Of a stretch of DNA of 64,000 nt, positions 36,761 to 46,584 are shown one piece after another (the first letter of the stretch is position 1; every line of letters starts with the position of its first letter). Under the pieces are notes generated by a model. It worked only from the letters and a program-made list of their open reading frames with translations. It made no database searches and was not told the DNA's origin. This DNA is from Echinicola salinicaeni (GTDB lineage Bacteria > Bacteroidota > Bacteroidia > Cytophagales > Cyclobacteriaceae). The translations under genes were made by a program, and so were the position numbers. The DNA lies in contig NZ_JACODZ010000002.1 of assembly GCF_014280965.1 (NCBI RefSeq), forward strand, positions 1 to 64,000. The letters run 5' to 3'.

Positions 36761-37516
36761 TTATTTTGCTACAAACCCTCCATCTACTGCCAAGGCATGT
36801 CCTGTAACAAAGGAAGATTGATCAGACAAAAGCCATAATACAGCATCGGCTATTTCTTGGGGCAAACCTAGGCGACCTATAGGTTCCATATTCTCAAATT
36901 CTTTCAGTACTTTTTCATCATTTCCGGTAAATCGATCTATCATAGCTGTTTTAATTACACCAGGACATACAGCATTTACCCTGATACCTTCTTGGGCATA
37001 TTCCAAAGCAGCGGTTTTAGTTAGGCCTATAACGCCATGTTTGGAGGCCACATAGGGAGCGATATTGGCGAAGCCCACCAGGCCTGCGACAGAAGAGTTA
37101 TTGACAATAGCTCCTTTCCCATTTTTTAGCATATGCTCTATTTCATATTGCATACAAAGCCAAACCCCTTTAAGATTGGTGTTGATGACCTTGTCCCAAT
37201 TGTTTTGGGTGGATTCATGGGTGGGAGCAGAAAGGCCTTCGATACCGGCATTATTAAATGCATAATCCAGCTTTCCAAAGGTTGCTATCGACTTGTTTAT
37301 TAAGTTCATCACTTGCTGATCATTGGAGACATCACAAGAAATAAAGATGGTTTTACCACCTGACTTCTTTACCAATTCTTCTGTCTCCTTACTTTCTGAT
37401 AAATCAGCTATTACCACATTGGCACCGGCTTTCCCAAGGCTAATAGCTGTAGCATGACCAATACCACTGTTGCCTCCGGTGACCAATACAGTTTTGTTTT
37501 TGAGAGATTCATACAT
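36761..37516 (-). CDS. Short-chain dehydrogenase/reductase
   Basis: A 251-residue classical SDR. Seen: VTGGNSGIG (13-20, cofactor loop), NNAG at 88-91, catalytic Ser (SSV at 141-143), Tyr155 and Lys159 in YVASK, and the C-terminal VTGHALAVDGGF. The Asp in VIADLS after the second strand favours NAD(H) over NADP(H). The substrate is unknown; the best match in style is to glucose 1-dehydrogenase/3-oxoacyl reductase-like enzymes. It lies 19 bases after ppsA. Confidence 0.88.
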   Translation of the reverse strand: MYESLKNKTVLVTGGNSGIGHATAISLGKAGANVVIADLSESKETEELVKKSGGKTIFISCDVSNDQQVMNLINKSIATFGKLDYAFNNAGIEGLSAPTHESTQNNWDKVINTNLKGVWLCMQYEIEHMLKNGKGAIVNNSSVAGLVGFANIAPYVASKHGVIGLTKTAALEYAQEGIRVNAVCPGVIKTAMIDRFTGNDEKVLKEFENMEPIGRLGLPQEIADAVLWLLSDQSSFVTGHALAVDGGFVAK

Positions 37517-37535
37517 GACAGTTCTATTTTTAGGT

Positions 37536-39941
37536 TTATATGTTCAAGGAGGTTTTTTGATGTTTCTTTTCTGCTTTCGTAATATTTTCTATTCCGCTTA
37601 TCAGGGCATCTGGATTAAAGGAGATACTATCTATTCCCTCTGAAACCAAAAATTGGGTGAATTCAGGGAAATCACTGGGAGCTTGACCACATAGGCCTAC
37701 TTTAATGCCATTGGAATGGGCTGCCTGGATCAGTTGAGATATCATGCTTTTTACGGCTTGATTTTTTTCATCAAATAAGTGATGAATGATCGTGGAATCC
37801 CTGTCTACCCCAAGTACCAATTGGGTAAGATCATTTGAGCCAATGGAAAAACCATCAAACAGGCCCGCAAATTCATTGGCCAATATGGCATTACTGGGAA
37901 GCTCGGCCATTACATATATTTCTAGTCCATTTTTGCCTCTTTCCAAACCAAAATGTTTCATAGTTTCAAGCACTTTTTTACCTTCTTCTGGGCTGCGGCA
38001 AAATGGTATCATTATTTTAATATTGGTCATTCCCATATCGTCCCTAAGGATTCTGATGGCCTCACATTCCAGGGCAAAGCCTTCTCTATAATCCACGTGG
38101 TAATATCTGGAAGCTCCCCTGAACCCTAGCATAGGGTTTTCTTCATCAGGTTCGAAATTTTTTCCGCCCAATAGCCTCGCATATTCATTACTTTTGAAAT
38201 CACTCATCCGCACGATGACTTCTTTGGGATAAAATGCGGCCGCAACCAATCCCAAATGTTGGGAAAGGGTAGCAGTGAAAAAGTTCTTTTTGTTAGTATA
38301 ATAGGCTGTTTTCTTTTCGATTTCCTTTTTTTCCGGTCCTTCTGGCAGATCATTGAATCGTGCCAAAGCGATGGGATGAATGCCTATGACATCTGCCACT
38401 ATAAATTCCATTCTTAGTAGGCCTACCCCTAGGTTTGGATAGTTGGATAGGCGGAAAGCTTGAAAAGGGTTGGCCAAAATGAATTTAGGTTCGGTTTTGG
38501 TGTTGATATCTTTCGATAGCGTAACTTGTTTTTCCTCCCATTTGATTTCACCATCATATATATAGCCTGTATCCCCTTCAATGCAGGAAACAGTGATGAG
38601 TTGCCCATCTTTTAATTTTTTAGTAGCATTTTGAGCGCCTACCACGGCATGTATTCCCAGTTCTCTGGCTACTATGCTGGCATGACTGGTTCTTCCTCCT
38701 TTGTTGGTGACTATGCTTACCGCTTTGCGAAGCATGGGGTTCCAGTCAGGACTGGTGATGTCTGCAACAATAATATCCCCTTCTTGCACTTTATGTTCAT
38801 CCTGAAGACTTTGTACCAATCTCACCCTCCCTGAAATAATAGACCTACCTACGGCAGTTCCTGAACAGAGAGGCTTTGGTTTTGATAAGAGTTTAAATTC
38901 CTTTTCCTGTATTTTATTTTTGTCCTTTTGGGAATGAATGGTCTCTGGCCTGGCCTGAACAATAAAGATTTTCCCGGTATTACCGTCTTTTGCCCATTCA
39001 ATGTCCATCGGCATCTTATAATGCTTTTCAATTTGATAACAATCCATACCTAATTTTTTGACTTCTTCATCAGAAAGGGAAAAGCTATTCTTTTCTTCTT
39101 TGGTGCACGGAATGTTTTTAATTGGCTTAGAGTTGTTTTTAGTATAGACCATTTTGTGTTGCTTAAACCCCAGCTTTTTGTAAAGTATTTGGGCTTTATT
39201 TTGAGCCAGAAATGGTTTGAAGAGATAAAATTCATCAGGATTCACCGCACCCTGTACAATATTTTCTCCCAATCCATAAATGGAAGTGATATAGATGACA
39301 TTTTCAAAACCACTTTCTGGATCTAGAGTAAAGGCTATGCCGGCAGCTCCAATATCCGATCTGACCATTTTTTGAACCCCTACAGAAAGTGCCACTTTCA
39401 TATGATCAAATCCATTGTCAATTCTGTATTTAATGGCTCGATCATTAAAAAGAGAAACATAACAGGCATGGACAGCTTCGATGAGATTTTTTGTGCCACT
39501 AATATTTAGAAAACTATCATGCTGACCTGCAAAACTTGCGGAAGGAAGGTCTTCTGCTGTAGCACTACTGCGCACAGCAAAAGTATCCCCATTTTGGTTG
39601 AGTTGATGGTAGTTTTCGATTATGGCAGTGACGATTGATTCCGGGAATTTGCCTTGGGCAATTATTTTTCGACAATTTTTCCCGATTGCTGCAAGATTAC
39701 TTAATCCTTCGCTATCCAATTGGCCCAATTGTTCAATAAGCAGTGGCTCTAGTAGATTGGCGTCAATAAATTCTTGATAGGAAGTGGCCGTAATGGCAAA
39801 GCCCTCAGGGATATTGATTCCCAATGGTTGAAGTCTTTGTGTCATTTCTCCCAGAGAGGCATTTTTCCCTCCAACTTTCTGTACGTCTTTATTTGAAATT
39901 TGAGAGAAAGGGATGCAATATGAAAGCGAGGATGTTGCCAT
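37536..39941 (-). CDS. ppsA: Phosphoenolpyruvate synthase
   Basis: An 801-residue enzyme making PEP from pyruvate and ATP, with AMP and phosphate. Order: N-terminal ATP-binding part (VGGKNASLGEMTQRL, VRSSATAEDLPSASFAGQHD), swivelling phospho-His domain (NKGGRTSHASIVARELGIHAVVG), and C-terminal PEP/pyruvate barrel (NPMLGFRGASRYY, FDGFSIGSNDLTQLVLGVDRDS, KVGLCGQAPSDFPEF). Full length. First gene of the unit with SDR and Usp, under palindrome G. It opens gluconeogenesis from acetate or pyruvate. Confidence 0.95.
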   Translation of the reverse strand: MATSSLSYCIPFSQISNKDVQKVGGKNASLGEMTQRLQPLGINIPEGFAITATSYQEFIDANLLEPLLIEQLGQLDSEGLSNLAAIGKNCRKIIAQGKFPESIVTAIIENYHQLNQNGDTFAVRSSATAEDLPSASFAGQHDSFLNISGTKNLIEAVHACYVSLFNDRAIKYRIDNGFDHMKVALSVGVQKMVRSDIGAAGIAFTLDPESGFENVIYITSIYGLGENIVQGAVNPDEFYLFKPFLAQNKAQILYKKLGFKQHKMVYTKNNSKPIKNIPCTKEEKNSFSLSDEEVKKLGMDCYQIEKHYKMPMDIEWAKDGNTGKIFIVQARPETIHSQKDKNKIQEKEFKLLSKPKPLCSGTAVGRSIISGRVRLVQSLQDEHKVQEGDIIVADITSPDWNPMLRKAVSIVTNKGGRTSHASIVARELGIHAVVGAQNATKKLKDGQLITVSCIEGDTGYIYDGEIKWEEKQVTLSKDINTKTEPKFILANPFQAFRLSNYPNLGVGLLRMEFIVADVIGIHPIALARFNDLPEGPEKKEIEKKTAYYTNKKNFFTATLSQHLGLVAAAFYPKEVIVRMSDFKSNEYARLLGGKNFEPDEENPMLGFRGASRYYHVDYREGFALECEAIRILRDDMGMTNIKIMIPFCRSPEEGKKVLETMKHFGLERGKNGLEIYVMAELPSNAILANEFAGLFDGFSIGSNDLTQLVLGVDRDSTIIHHLFDEKNQAVKSMISQLIQAAHSNGIKVGLCGQAPSDFPEFTQFLVSEGIDSISFNPDALISGIENITKAEKKHQKTSLNI

Positions 39942-40091
39942 ACGAAAATTGGTTTATTGATGAAGTTTAACCAGGTTGTTATATTTAGAAAACCTTTAAC
40001 AATAGAGTTATAATACAGGCGAATTCTTTCATTATTGATTCAATCTAATACCATTTTATCCTATAAAAAATGATGGTAATTGTTCTTTGGG

Positions 40092-40105
40092 ATGATCAGT
40101 ATCAT
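40092..40105. promoter_or_regulatory. FNR-like palindrome G
   Basis: ATGAT-CAGT-ATCAT, perfect 5-4-5 symmetry, 151 bases upstream of the ppsA start. It is the rightmost site of the series and marks the edge of the block. Confidence 0.7.
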
Positions 40106-40307
40106 GCTATTAAAACGAGCCGCTTAGAAATTGGATATCAGTTCGTTTCACGATGATTTTATTGGTTGTTGAAGGTGTGAGTGAAAAAACTATATCGGTG
40201 GAGTGAGGGTAGACAGCATTAGCCAAAGTAAAAAAATCCACAAACTATTTATGCTCTAATGGAGTAGACATATGTGTTAAGCTTGAATATTTGGTCTCAG
40301 TAAAATA

Positions 40308-40371
40308 GGCAGTTTAAGAGATGAGTCAAAGCCTTGATTGTTAACTGCTTAAGTTATCTCAATAAACTGCC
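40308..40371. other. Extended stem-loop in the ppsA/AraC gap
   Basis: GGCAGTTTA (40308-40316) pairs perfectly with TAAACTGCC (40363-40371), and inside it GAGAT (40318-40322) with ATCTC (40356-40360). The total stem is 14 base pairs with a small bulge. There is no poly-T tract on either side, so a plain Rho-independent terminator is unlikely; it may be a 3' structure of the AraC transcript or a small RNA. Confidence 0.5.
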
Positions 40372-40449
40372 CATTTGGACTTATCAAACTAAGAGTTTTG
40401 ATTAAGATAATAGGTCAAAATCTTGGAGAGTTGATTGTAAAAAATAAGA

Positions 40450-41334
40450 TTAACTCGCCAAGTTGTGTGTTTGGGTATGGACTTTATAATAATCAGAGGG
40501 GGTATATCCAGTGATCAATTTGAATTGTCTATTGAAATAGGATACGTTATAATATCCATTATCATATGCGACCTCTTTTATACTATATTTTTCTTCAATT
40601 AATTGTTTGCAAGCATGGCCTATCCGTATTTCGTTAAGGAATTGGGAGAATGTTTTTCTTGTATGTTGTTTGAAAAAACGGCAAAATGAATTTACACTTA
40701 GGTTCGCCACTTCTGATGCATCTGCCAGCGTAATATCGTTAGCAAAGTTTTCCATAATATAGGATATAACTTCATTTACTTTTTTGGTGTCATTTGGACT
40801 GGTCTCTTGATTGAAATTTATATGACTAATGGATGTTAACTCATCTGATTTCGACAGTTTGTTTAACCACTTGAACAAGTATATTATTCTACTCAACCTG
40901 TCTTTTTGACCTATTTTGTGTGCAGCTTTGTAAAGTCCCTTTCTTGAATTACCAAGTACCACCAAACCTTTTTTGCTGTTGTACAATAGTTTTTTAATCG
41001 CATAAAACTCCGGTAAGTTCAATAATTTTTCTCCAAGACTTTCTAATGAAAACAGTATAGAGATATTCTTAGACCTCAGAGAAGACCCTTCTTGGTAGTA
41101 GGGTTTGTCACTGCGGAAGAAATGTGGAAGGTTAGAACCTAAAATAAAGATGTCTCCTGCTTGAAAGTTTCCGATAGAATCACCTATAAAATAGGTGCCT
41201 TTTCCTTCTGTAATTACCATGATCTGGGTTTCTTCATGATAATGCAAATTATCATAGAAGTAGGGATAGTCTTCTTGTAAGATTTTTACAGCTTCTTCTT
41301 CTGTTTTAGCGATTTTGAATAATAACGGTTTCAT
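40450..41334 (-). CDS. AraC-family regulator with N-terminal cupin
   Basis: A 294-residue regulator. The N-terminal part is a cupin (NLHYHEETQIMVITEGKGTYFIGDSIGNFQAGDIFILGSNLPHFF) that likely senses a sugar. The C-terminal part is the double helix-turn-helix: ITLADASEVANLSVNSFCRFF, TFSQFLNEIRIGHACKQL, SIKEVAYDNGYYNVSYFNRQF, TGYTPSDYY. It is divergent from the SusC gene and is the obvious regulator of the polysaccharide locus. It replaces the hybrid two-component or ECF/anti-sigma regulators that most such loci use. Confidence 0.88.
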   Translation of the reverse strand: MKPLLFKIAKTEEEAVKILQEDYPYFYDNLHYHEETQIMVITEGKGTYFIGDSIGNFQAGDIFILGSNLPHFFRSDKPYYQEGSSLRSKNISILFSLESLGEKLLNLPEFYAIKKLLYNSKKGLVVLGNSRKGLYKAAHKIGQKDRLSRIIYLFKWLNKLSKSDELTSISHINFNQETSPNDTKKVNEVISYIMENFANDITLADASEVANLSVNSFCRFFKQHTRKTFSQFLNEIRIGHACKQLIEEKYSIKEVAYDNGYYNVSYFNRQFKLITGYTPSDYYKVHTQTHNLAS

Positions 41335-41905
41335 AAGATAATTGTTAGGGTTGTTCTATGGGCTATTTTTGGGTTTTCTTGTCTTTCAAATGACAGAACT
41401 TAGGCTTCAATTGAATATGGTAGTAAACAAAAATAATTTCATTCAATTGATTAATGTGTTTTTCACACTTTTAGTGTTTTAAGTCTAACCACTATTTTTC
41501 ATAAATGCATCAGAGATGTTAATAATGTATAAGTATTGAATAAATCTGTATAATAGTTTTTGTTGATTAGAAGAATATTTTGTTAGACTGATGATGTGAT
41601 GCTTGGTGTTTTTAGGTTGTGGTGTATAATGATTAAATAATATATCAAATAGGTGAGGGTTTGACTTGAGTCATGAAAAGTGGGGTTAAAAAATATCCGT
41701 TTATACATTGAATATCATTTGATCACCAGCTTTCGCATCATTTTTCCACTCATTCGATTCATGATAATTCTGTATTAGGATAGGGTATTATGGTTTAATT
41801 TTTTCGGAAATGCATTGGCTAGATTTACATTGTTGATTTTATATGATTGACTTACAGTTGATTGTATTTGTTTTTTAACTCTATTCAAACCATTTAATAA
41901 ACTAT
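41335..41905. other. Divergent control region, AraC regulator / susC
   Basis: 571 bases without a gene. It should hold the promoters of both the regulator and susC and the regulator's binding sites. A string TGTATTTG about 45 bases before the susC ATG is one base from the TAnnTTTG -7 element. No further repeat stands out. Confidence 0.5.
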
Positions 41906-44900
41906 ATGAAAAATTTTACAAAAAAAATGACATTGCTCGGAGTAATGTGTTTTTTAGGGCACTATTTAGGGGGTACAGACCTATTAGCTAGGCCCTATTT
42001 AACCTACTCAAGTAATGCTGCTTTCAACCAATTAAGGGAGCACACTGTTACAGGTACGGTTATTAGCGATGAGGATGGTCTCTCTTTGCCTGGAGTTTCA
42101 ATAATCATCAAAGGAACTACCAAAGGAGTTACTACGGATATCAATGGAAAATTTTCAATAGATATTCCAGAGGAAGGGGCCACATTGGTCTTTAGTTTTA
42201 TTGGTTTTGGAACTAAGGAAGTAGATGTATTTACTGATAAGGACTTATCTATCATCCTTGAACCAGAGACTACTTCAATGACCGAAGTCGTAGTTGTTGG
42301 GTATGGTACGATGCGAAAAGGTGATGTAACCAGTTCTATTGGAGGGGTTAAAGAAGAAGATTTTGTAAAAGGTGCTGTAAGGGATGCTGCTCAGTTGATC
42401 CAAGGAAAGGTTGCCGGTCTTCGCGTGACTACTCCTAGTGGTGACCCTGGTTCCAACACACAAATTAACCTTAGGGGGATAAATAGTATTAATGGTACCT
42501 CTGATCCTTTGGTCTTGATTGATGGTATTCCCGGAAACCTCAATACAGTACCACCTGAAGATATTGAATCAGTGGATGTTCTCAAGGATGGTTCAGCTGC
42601 TGCTATCTATGGCACACGAGCTACAGGAGGAGTTATTTTGATCACGACGAAGAAAAATTCGGGAGGGGCAAAAAATTCCATTAACTACAGTAGTTATTTA
42701 AGTGTTCAGACCATCGCAAGAAAACCAGAATTACTTACTGGTGATGATTATAGAAGATTGATTGAAGAGGAAGGCATAGGTTATACCGATTATGGAGGGA
42801 ATACAGACTGGGTGGATGAAATGACCCGAAACCCGATTAGTCACAATCATAATTTGAGTTTTTATGGTGGTGATAGGACCACGAATTTTACTGCATCGGT
42901 TAATTACCGGAACTGGCAAGGAATATTTTTAAGGTCAAATCAAGAACGTTTTAACATTCGGGCGGATTTAAATCATAGCATGTATGATGATAAATTACGG
43001 GCTAATATCCAGCTGATCAATAGGGTGTTTACACGTGATCAAGGTGGAGCTGATGGGTATGCGTACAGACAGGCCATTATTCGTAACCCGACTGACCGTG
43101 TCAGGACAGAAGATGGAAATTGGCAAGAGCGGGATGGTTATTTTTATGAAAATCCAATATCGAGAATTTATGAAGCCAATGCTGAATCTAAGTTTAAGGA
43201 AATGCGGGTAAATGGTAGTTTGAACTATAATCCAATAGATAATTTGGATATGAAACTTATGGTTTCTAATGTTCAAAATAGTAATCTCACCGGGTATGCG
43301 ACGACATTTAATCACACTAACACTTGGCTTAATAACCAAAACGGAACAGCTTCAAGATCAACAAGTGCTTACAATGAAAACTTGTTGGAATTTACGACCA
43401 ATTATAACAAAGCCATAGGGGATCATTTTTTTACTTTGCTAGGAGGCTATAGCTGGCAAGATGCCACATATGAAGATTTTAATGCTTCCAACTGGGACTT
43501 TCCCACTGATTTATACGGTTGGAATAACTTGGGGGCTGGTGCTGCGCTACAAGCTGGACAAGCAGGTATGGGAAGCTCTAAAAACAAGTGGCAGCTTGCA
43601 GGTTTTTTTGGTAGAGCAACCTATAGTTATAATGACAAATATTTGTTTATGGCCAGTGTTCGAAGAGAAGGATCCTCTCGTTTTGGAGAAAATAGTCAAT
43701 GGGGAACCTTTCCCGCTGTTTCTTTGGGTTGGAGAATCAGTAATGAACCATTTTTTGAAAATATCAACAATATAGATGAGATAAAGATAAGAGCAGGCTT
43801 TGGCGTTACTGGTACAATAGCCAATTCTCCCTATTTATCACAAATAAGTTATGACTTTACTAGAGCACAAGGAGCTTTTATTGGTGGTAAATGGGTCCAA
43901 GGTTTTGTTCCTGCAAGGAACTTTAACCCAGATTTAAGGTGGGAAAGAAAAGAGGAATACAATTTCGGGATTGATTATAGTTTTTTTGGAGACAGGCTTA
44001 GTGGTTCCATTGATGTATATAGAAGAGACATTAAGGACCTATTGTATAACTTCCCAGTGCCAGTACCTCCATACTTGACCAGTTCGATGACCATCAATGC
44101 CGGTGTGTTGCAAAATGATGGAATGGAGGTATTGGTTAATGTTGTACCTGTCCAAAATAAAAATTTCAATTGGAATACCGCTATTACCTATTCTACTAAT
44201 CGGAACAAACTGGTATCCTTATCCAATGACCAATTTGAAGCAACCAATGACTTTTTTACAGCAGGTTATACAGGAGAGCCCATTCAGGATTATACCCACC
44301 GTGTAGAAGTAGGAGGAGCTATTGGAAGGTTCTATGTTTGGAAAACAGTGGGTTTGACAGAGACTGGCGAATGGATGGTAGAAAATACTGAAGGCGAAGC
44401 CATTCCAATCAGCCAAGCTTCACAAGAGGACCGTCAGTTTTATGGAAACGGGATACCCTTACATATCCTAGGGTTCAATAATAGTTTCCGTTATAAGAAC
44501 TTCGATATGCAGGCAAACTTCAGAGGAGCTTTTGGTCACGAGATACTGAATTTTCAGCGAATGTTTTATGAAAACCCCTATAATCCTGCCTATAACATGC
44601 TGAAAACTGCTTACGATCCAGTATATGGGCAAAGACTCAACAGTGATTTGGCCTTGGTGAGTCATTATATCGAAGATGGCGATTATTTAAAACTGGACAA
44701 CCTGACCATAGGGTATACAATTCCAAAATTAGGCTTTCTTAAGAATGCACGAGTATATGCATCTGGCCTTAATTTGTTCACGATTACCAATTACAAAGGC
44801 ATCGACCCGGAAGGGGTGAGTATTACTGGATTTGATCCAGGAAATGATCAAAGGGATAAATATCCAACAACCCGTACTTACACACTAGGCCTTAATGTAA

Positions 44901-44908
44901 CTTTCTAA
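41906..44908 (+). CDS. SusC/RagA-family TonB-linked outer-membrane transporter
   Basis: A 1000-residue outer-membrane receptor that imports oligosaccharides with energy from TonB. Order: signal segment, CarboxypepD-reg-like domain (about 47-125, TVTGTVISDEDGLSLPGVSIIIKGTTKGVTTDING), TonB-box/plug with VVVVGYGTMRKGDVTSSIGGV, LRGINSINGTSDPLVLIDGIPG and ESVDVLKDGSAAAIYGTRATGGVILITTKK, then the 22-strand barrel ending in TYTLGLNVTF. Full length for the family. SusD follows after 11 bases. Confidence 0.93.
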   Translation: MKNFTKKMTLLGVMCFLGHYLGGTDLLARPYLTYSSNAAFNQLREHTVTGTVISDEDGLSLPGVSIIIKGTTKGVTTDINGKFSIDIPEEGATLVFSFIGFGTKEVDVFTDKDLSIILEPETTSMTEVVVVGYGTMRKGDVTSSIGGVKEEDFVKGAVRDAAQLIQGKVAGLRVTTPSGDPGSNTQINLRGINSINGTSDPLVLIDGIPGNLNTVPPEDIESVDVLKDGSAAAIYGTRATGGVILITTKKNSGGAKNSINYSSYLSVQTIARKPELLTGDDYRRLIEEEGIGYTDYGGNTDWVDEMTRNPISHNHNLSFYGGDRTTNFTASVNYRNWQGIFLRSNQERFNIRADLNHSMYDDKLRANIQLINRVFTRDQGGADGYAYRQAIIRNPTDRVRTEDGNWQERDGYFYENPISRIYEANAESKFKEMRVNGSLNYNPIDNLDMKLMVSNVQNSNLTGYATTFNHTNTWLNNQNGTASRSTSAYNENLLEFTTNYNKAIGDHFFTLLGGYSWQDATYEDFNASNWDFPTDLYGWNNLGAGAALQAGQAGMGSSKNKWQLAGFFGRATYSYNDKYLFMASVRREGSSRFGENSQWGTFPAVSLGWRISNEPFFENINNIDEIKIRAGFGVTGTIANSPYLSQISYDFTRAQGAFIGGKWVQGFVPARNFNPDLRWERKEEYNFGIDYSFFGDRLSGSIDVYRRDIKDLLYNFPVPVPPYLTSSMTINAGVLQNDGMEVLVNVVPVQNKNFNWNTAITYSTNRNKLVSLSNDQFEATNDFFTAGYTGEPIQDYTHRVEVGGAIGRFYVWKTVGLTETGEWMVENTEGEAIPISQASQEDRQFYGNGIPLHILGFNNSFRYKNFDMQANFRGAFGHEILNFQRMFYENPYNPAYNMLKTAYDPVYGQRLNSDLALVSHYIEDGDYLKLDNLTIGYTIPKLGFLKNARVYASGLNLFTITNYKGIDPEGVSITGFDPGNDQRDKYPTTRTYTLGLNVTF

Positions 44909-44919
44909 ACAAGACATTT

Positions 44920-46518
44920 ATGATAATCAATAAAAAATCTATCCAGTGGCTTTTGACGGCTGGCATTTTGAGCACTGGCTTGTATTCTTGCCTTGACTTG
45001 GAAGAAGAGGTGTTTTCTGAAGTTGTAGCCAGTAATTTTCAACCTACGGAAAAAGATATTCCGTCTATTATAGCCCCAGTATATGGCTCTTTTAGGAGCT
45101 TAATGATGGGCTGGCAGGGTTATTTGGATACACAAGAAGAATCTGCTGATGCTATTATCACTCCCGCCAGACCTAACGGATGGTATGATGGAGGTACTTA
45201 TTTGAGAATGCACCAACACAACTGGACATCGCTTCAGTGGCAGCCAACCAATATTTGGCAAAGCGCTTATAGAAGCATCACGACGGCAAACCGGGTAATG
45301 TCCCAAATTGAGGATGGAGAAATTCCTATCACGAATGGTAAAGATGAAGTGATAGCCGAACTTCGTGCTGCTAGAGCTTTTGCCTACTACCTTCTATTGG
45401 ACAACCATGGTAATGTTCCAATTGTGACAGATTTTAAAGATGTATCTCTTCCAGAGCAAAAGAGTAGATCTGAAGTATATGATTTTGTAGTGAGCGAATT
45501 GGAAGAAACGATGCCATTACTGAGTGAGGATGCCAGTGCCACTTATGGTCAACTCAATAAATGGGGTGTTCAAACACTTCTAGCTAAGATTTACCTTAAT
45601 GCAATAGTATATACAGGAACACCCGAGTGGGAAAAGTGCATTGCCGCATGTGATGCAGTCATCGCTAGTGCTAACTATGAATTGGATGATAATTATTCGG
45701 AAATATTTAATTGGGAAAATCATACTTCTCCAGAAATAATTTTTGCGGTACCTTATGATGAAATCTATGGGACTGGAAACTTGGTACATATGAAAACACT
45801 TGATCCCCTAAGCAGATTTGTTTATAATATGCAAGCAGGCCCTTGGGGAGGAAACTGTGCAGTACCTCAATTTATTGATACCTATGAGGAAGGAGATACC
45901 CGATTACAGGATACTTGGATCATGGGACCTCAATATAATGCGAGTACCGGTGAAGAGATGATAAACTACCAAAAAGAGGTACCTAGCATGGATGGAACAG
46001 CATCCAACGATGGTTTTAGAATTGGTAAATATGCGATTAAAGATGGAGCAACTGGCTCTTTGGATAATGATTATCCTATGTTCCGTTTTGCTGATGTTCT
46101 TATGATGAAGGCAGAGGCATTGTTAAGAACTGGAAATGCCGATCAAGCAGCATTATTGGTTACTCAAGTTAGAGAGCGGGCTTTTAGGAATACGGATCCA
46201 AGTCAAGCACAAGTAACAGGAGCAGAGCTAATGCAAGGAAGTAGTTATAATTATGGAATACAACAAGAAGATGGAACCATTGAAGGCTCCGGGGGAGCAG
46301 ATATTCCATATGGAAGGTTTTTGGATGAGCTTGGTTGGGAATTTGCAGTAGAAGCCCATAGAAGACAGGACCTGATACGTTTTGGTGTTTTCCAAACCAA
46401 AAGTTGGTTTAATCATAGCCCACATGCACAGGCTGAAACCAGAACCATTTTCCCCATACCAAATGATGAGATCAATAAAAACCCTAATCTTTCACAGAAT
46501 CCAGGGTATTCCAATTAA
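44920..46518 (+). CDS. SusD/RagB-family glycan-binding lipoprotein
   Basis: A 532-residue surface lipoprotein forming the lid on SusC. Lipobox GLYSC places the lipidated Cys at residue 24. Seen: TTANRVMSQIEDG, ELRAARAFAYYLLLDNHGNVPIVTD, NKWGVQTLLAKIYLNA, MFRFADVLMMKAEALLRTGNADQAALLVTQVRERA and the ending FLDELGWEFAVEAHRRQDLIRFG with TIFPIPNDEINKNPNLSQNPGY. The tetratricopeptide-like helices are intact. A strong terminator follows. Confidence 0.93.
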   Translation: MIINKKSIQWLLTAGILSTGLYSCLDLEEEVFSEVVASNFQPTEKDIPSIIAPVYGSFRSLMMGWQGYLDTQEESADAIITPARPNGWYDGGTYLRMHQHNWTSLQWQPTNIWQSAYRSITTANRVMSQIEDGEIPITNGKDEVIAELRAARAFAYYLLLDNHGNVPIVTDFKDVSLPEQKSRSEVYDFVVSELEETMPLLSEDASATYGQLNKWGVQTLLAKIYLNAIVYTGTPEWEKCIAACDAVIASANYELDDNYSEIFNWENHTSPEIIFAVPYDEIYGTGNLVHMKTLDPLSRFVYNMQAGPWGGNCAVPQFIDTYEEGDTRLQDTWIMGPQYNASTGEEMINYQKEVPSMDGTASNDGFRIGKYAIKDGATGSLDNDYPMFRFADVLMMKAEALLRTGNADQAALLVTQVRERAFRNTDPSQAQVTGAELMQGSSYNYGIQQEDGTIEGSGGADIPYGRFLDELGWEFAVEAHRRQDLIRFGVFQTKSWFNHSPHAQAETRTIFPIPNDEINKNPNLSQNPGYSN

Positions 46519-46538
46519 TAAATTGGTTTTCTAAGTCT

Positions 46539-46580
46539 AAAAGCTCGTTCAAGTGAAATCTTGAACGAGCTTTTTTTTTT
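46539..46580 (+). terminator. Rho-independent terminator of susCD
   Basis: Stem AAAGCTCGTTCAAG / CTTGAACGAGCTTT with loop TGAAAT, followed by a run of T's (46571-46580). It lies 21 bases after the susD stop. The stem is also followed by A's on the other strand's view, so it may stop transcription from both sides. Confidence 0.9.
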
Positions 46581-46584
46581 ATGA

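Larger units (their letters stand above)
39942..40449. other. Control region upstream of ppsA
   Basis: 508 bases without a gene between ppsA (leftward) and the end of the AraC/cupin gene (also leftward). It holds palindrome G (40092-40105) and a 64-base stem-loop (40308-40371). Confidence 0.6.
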
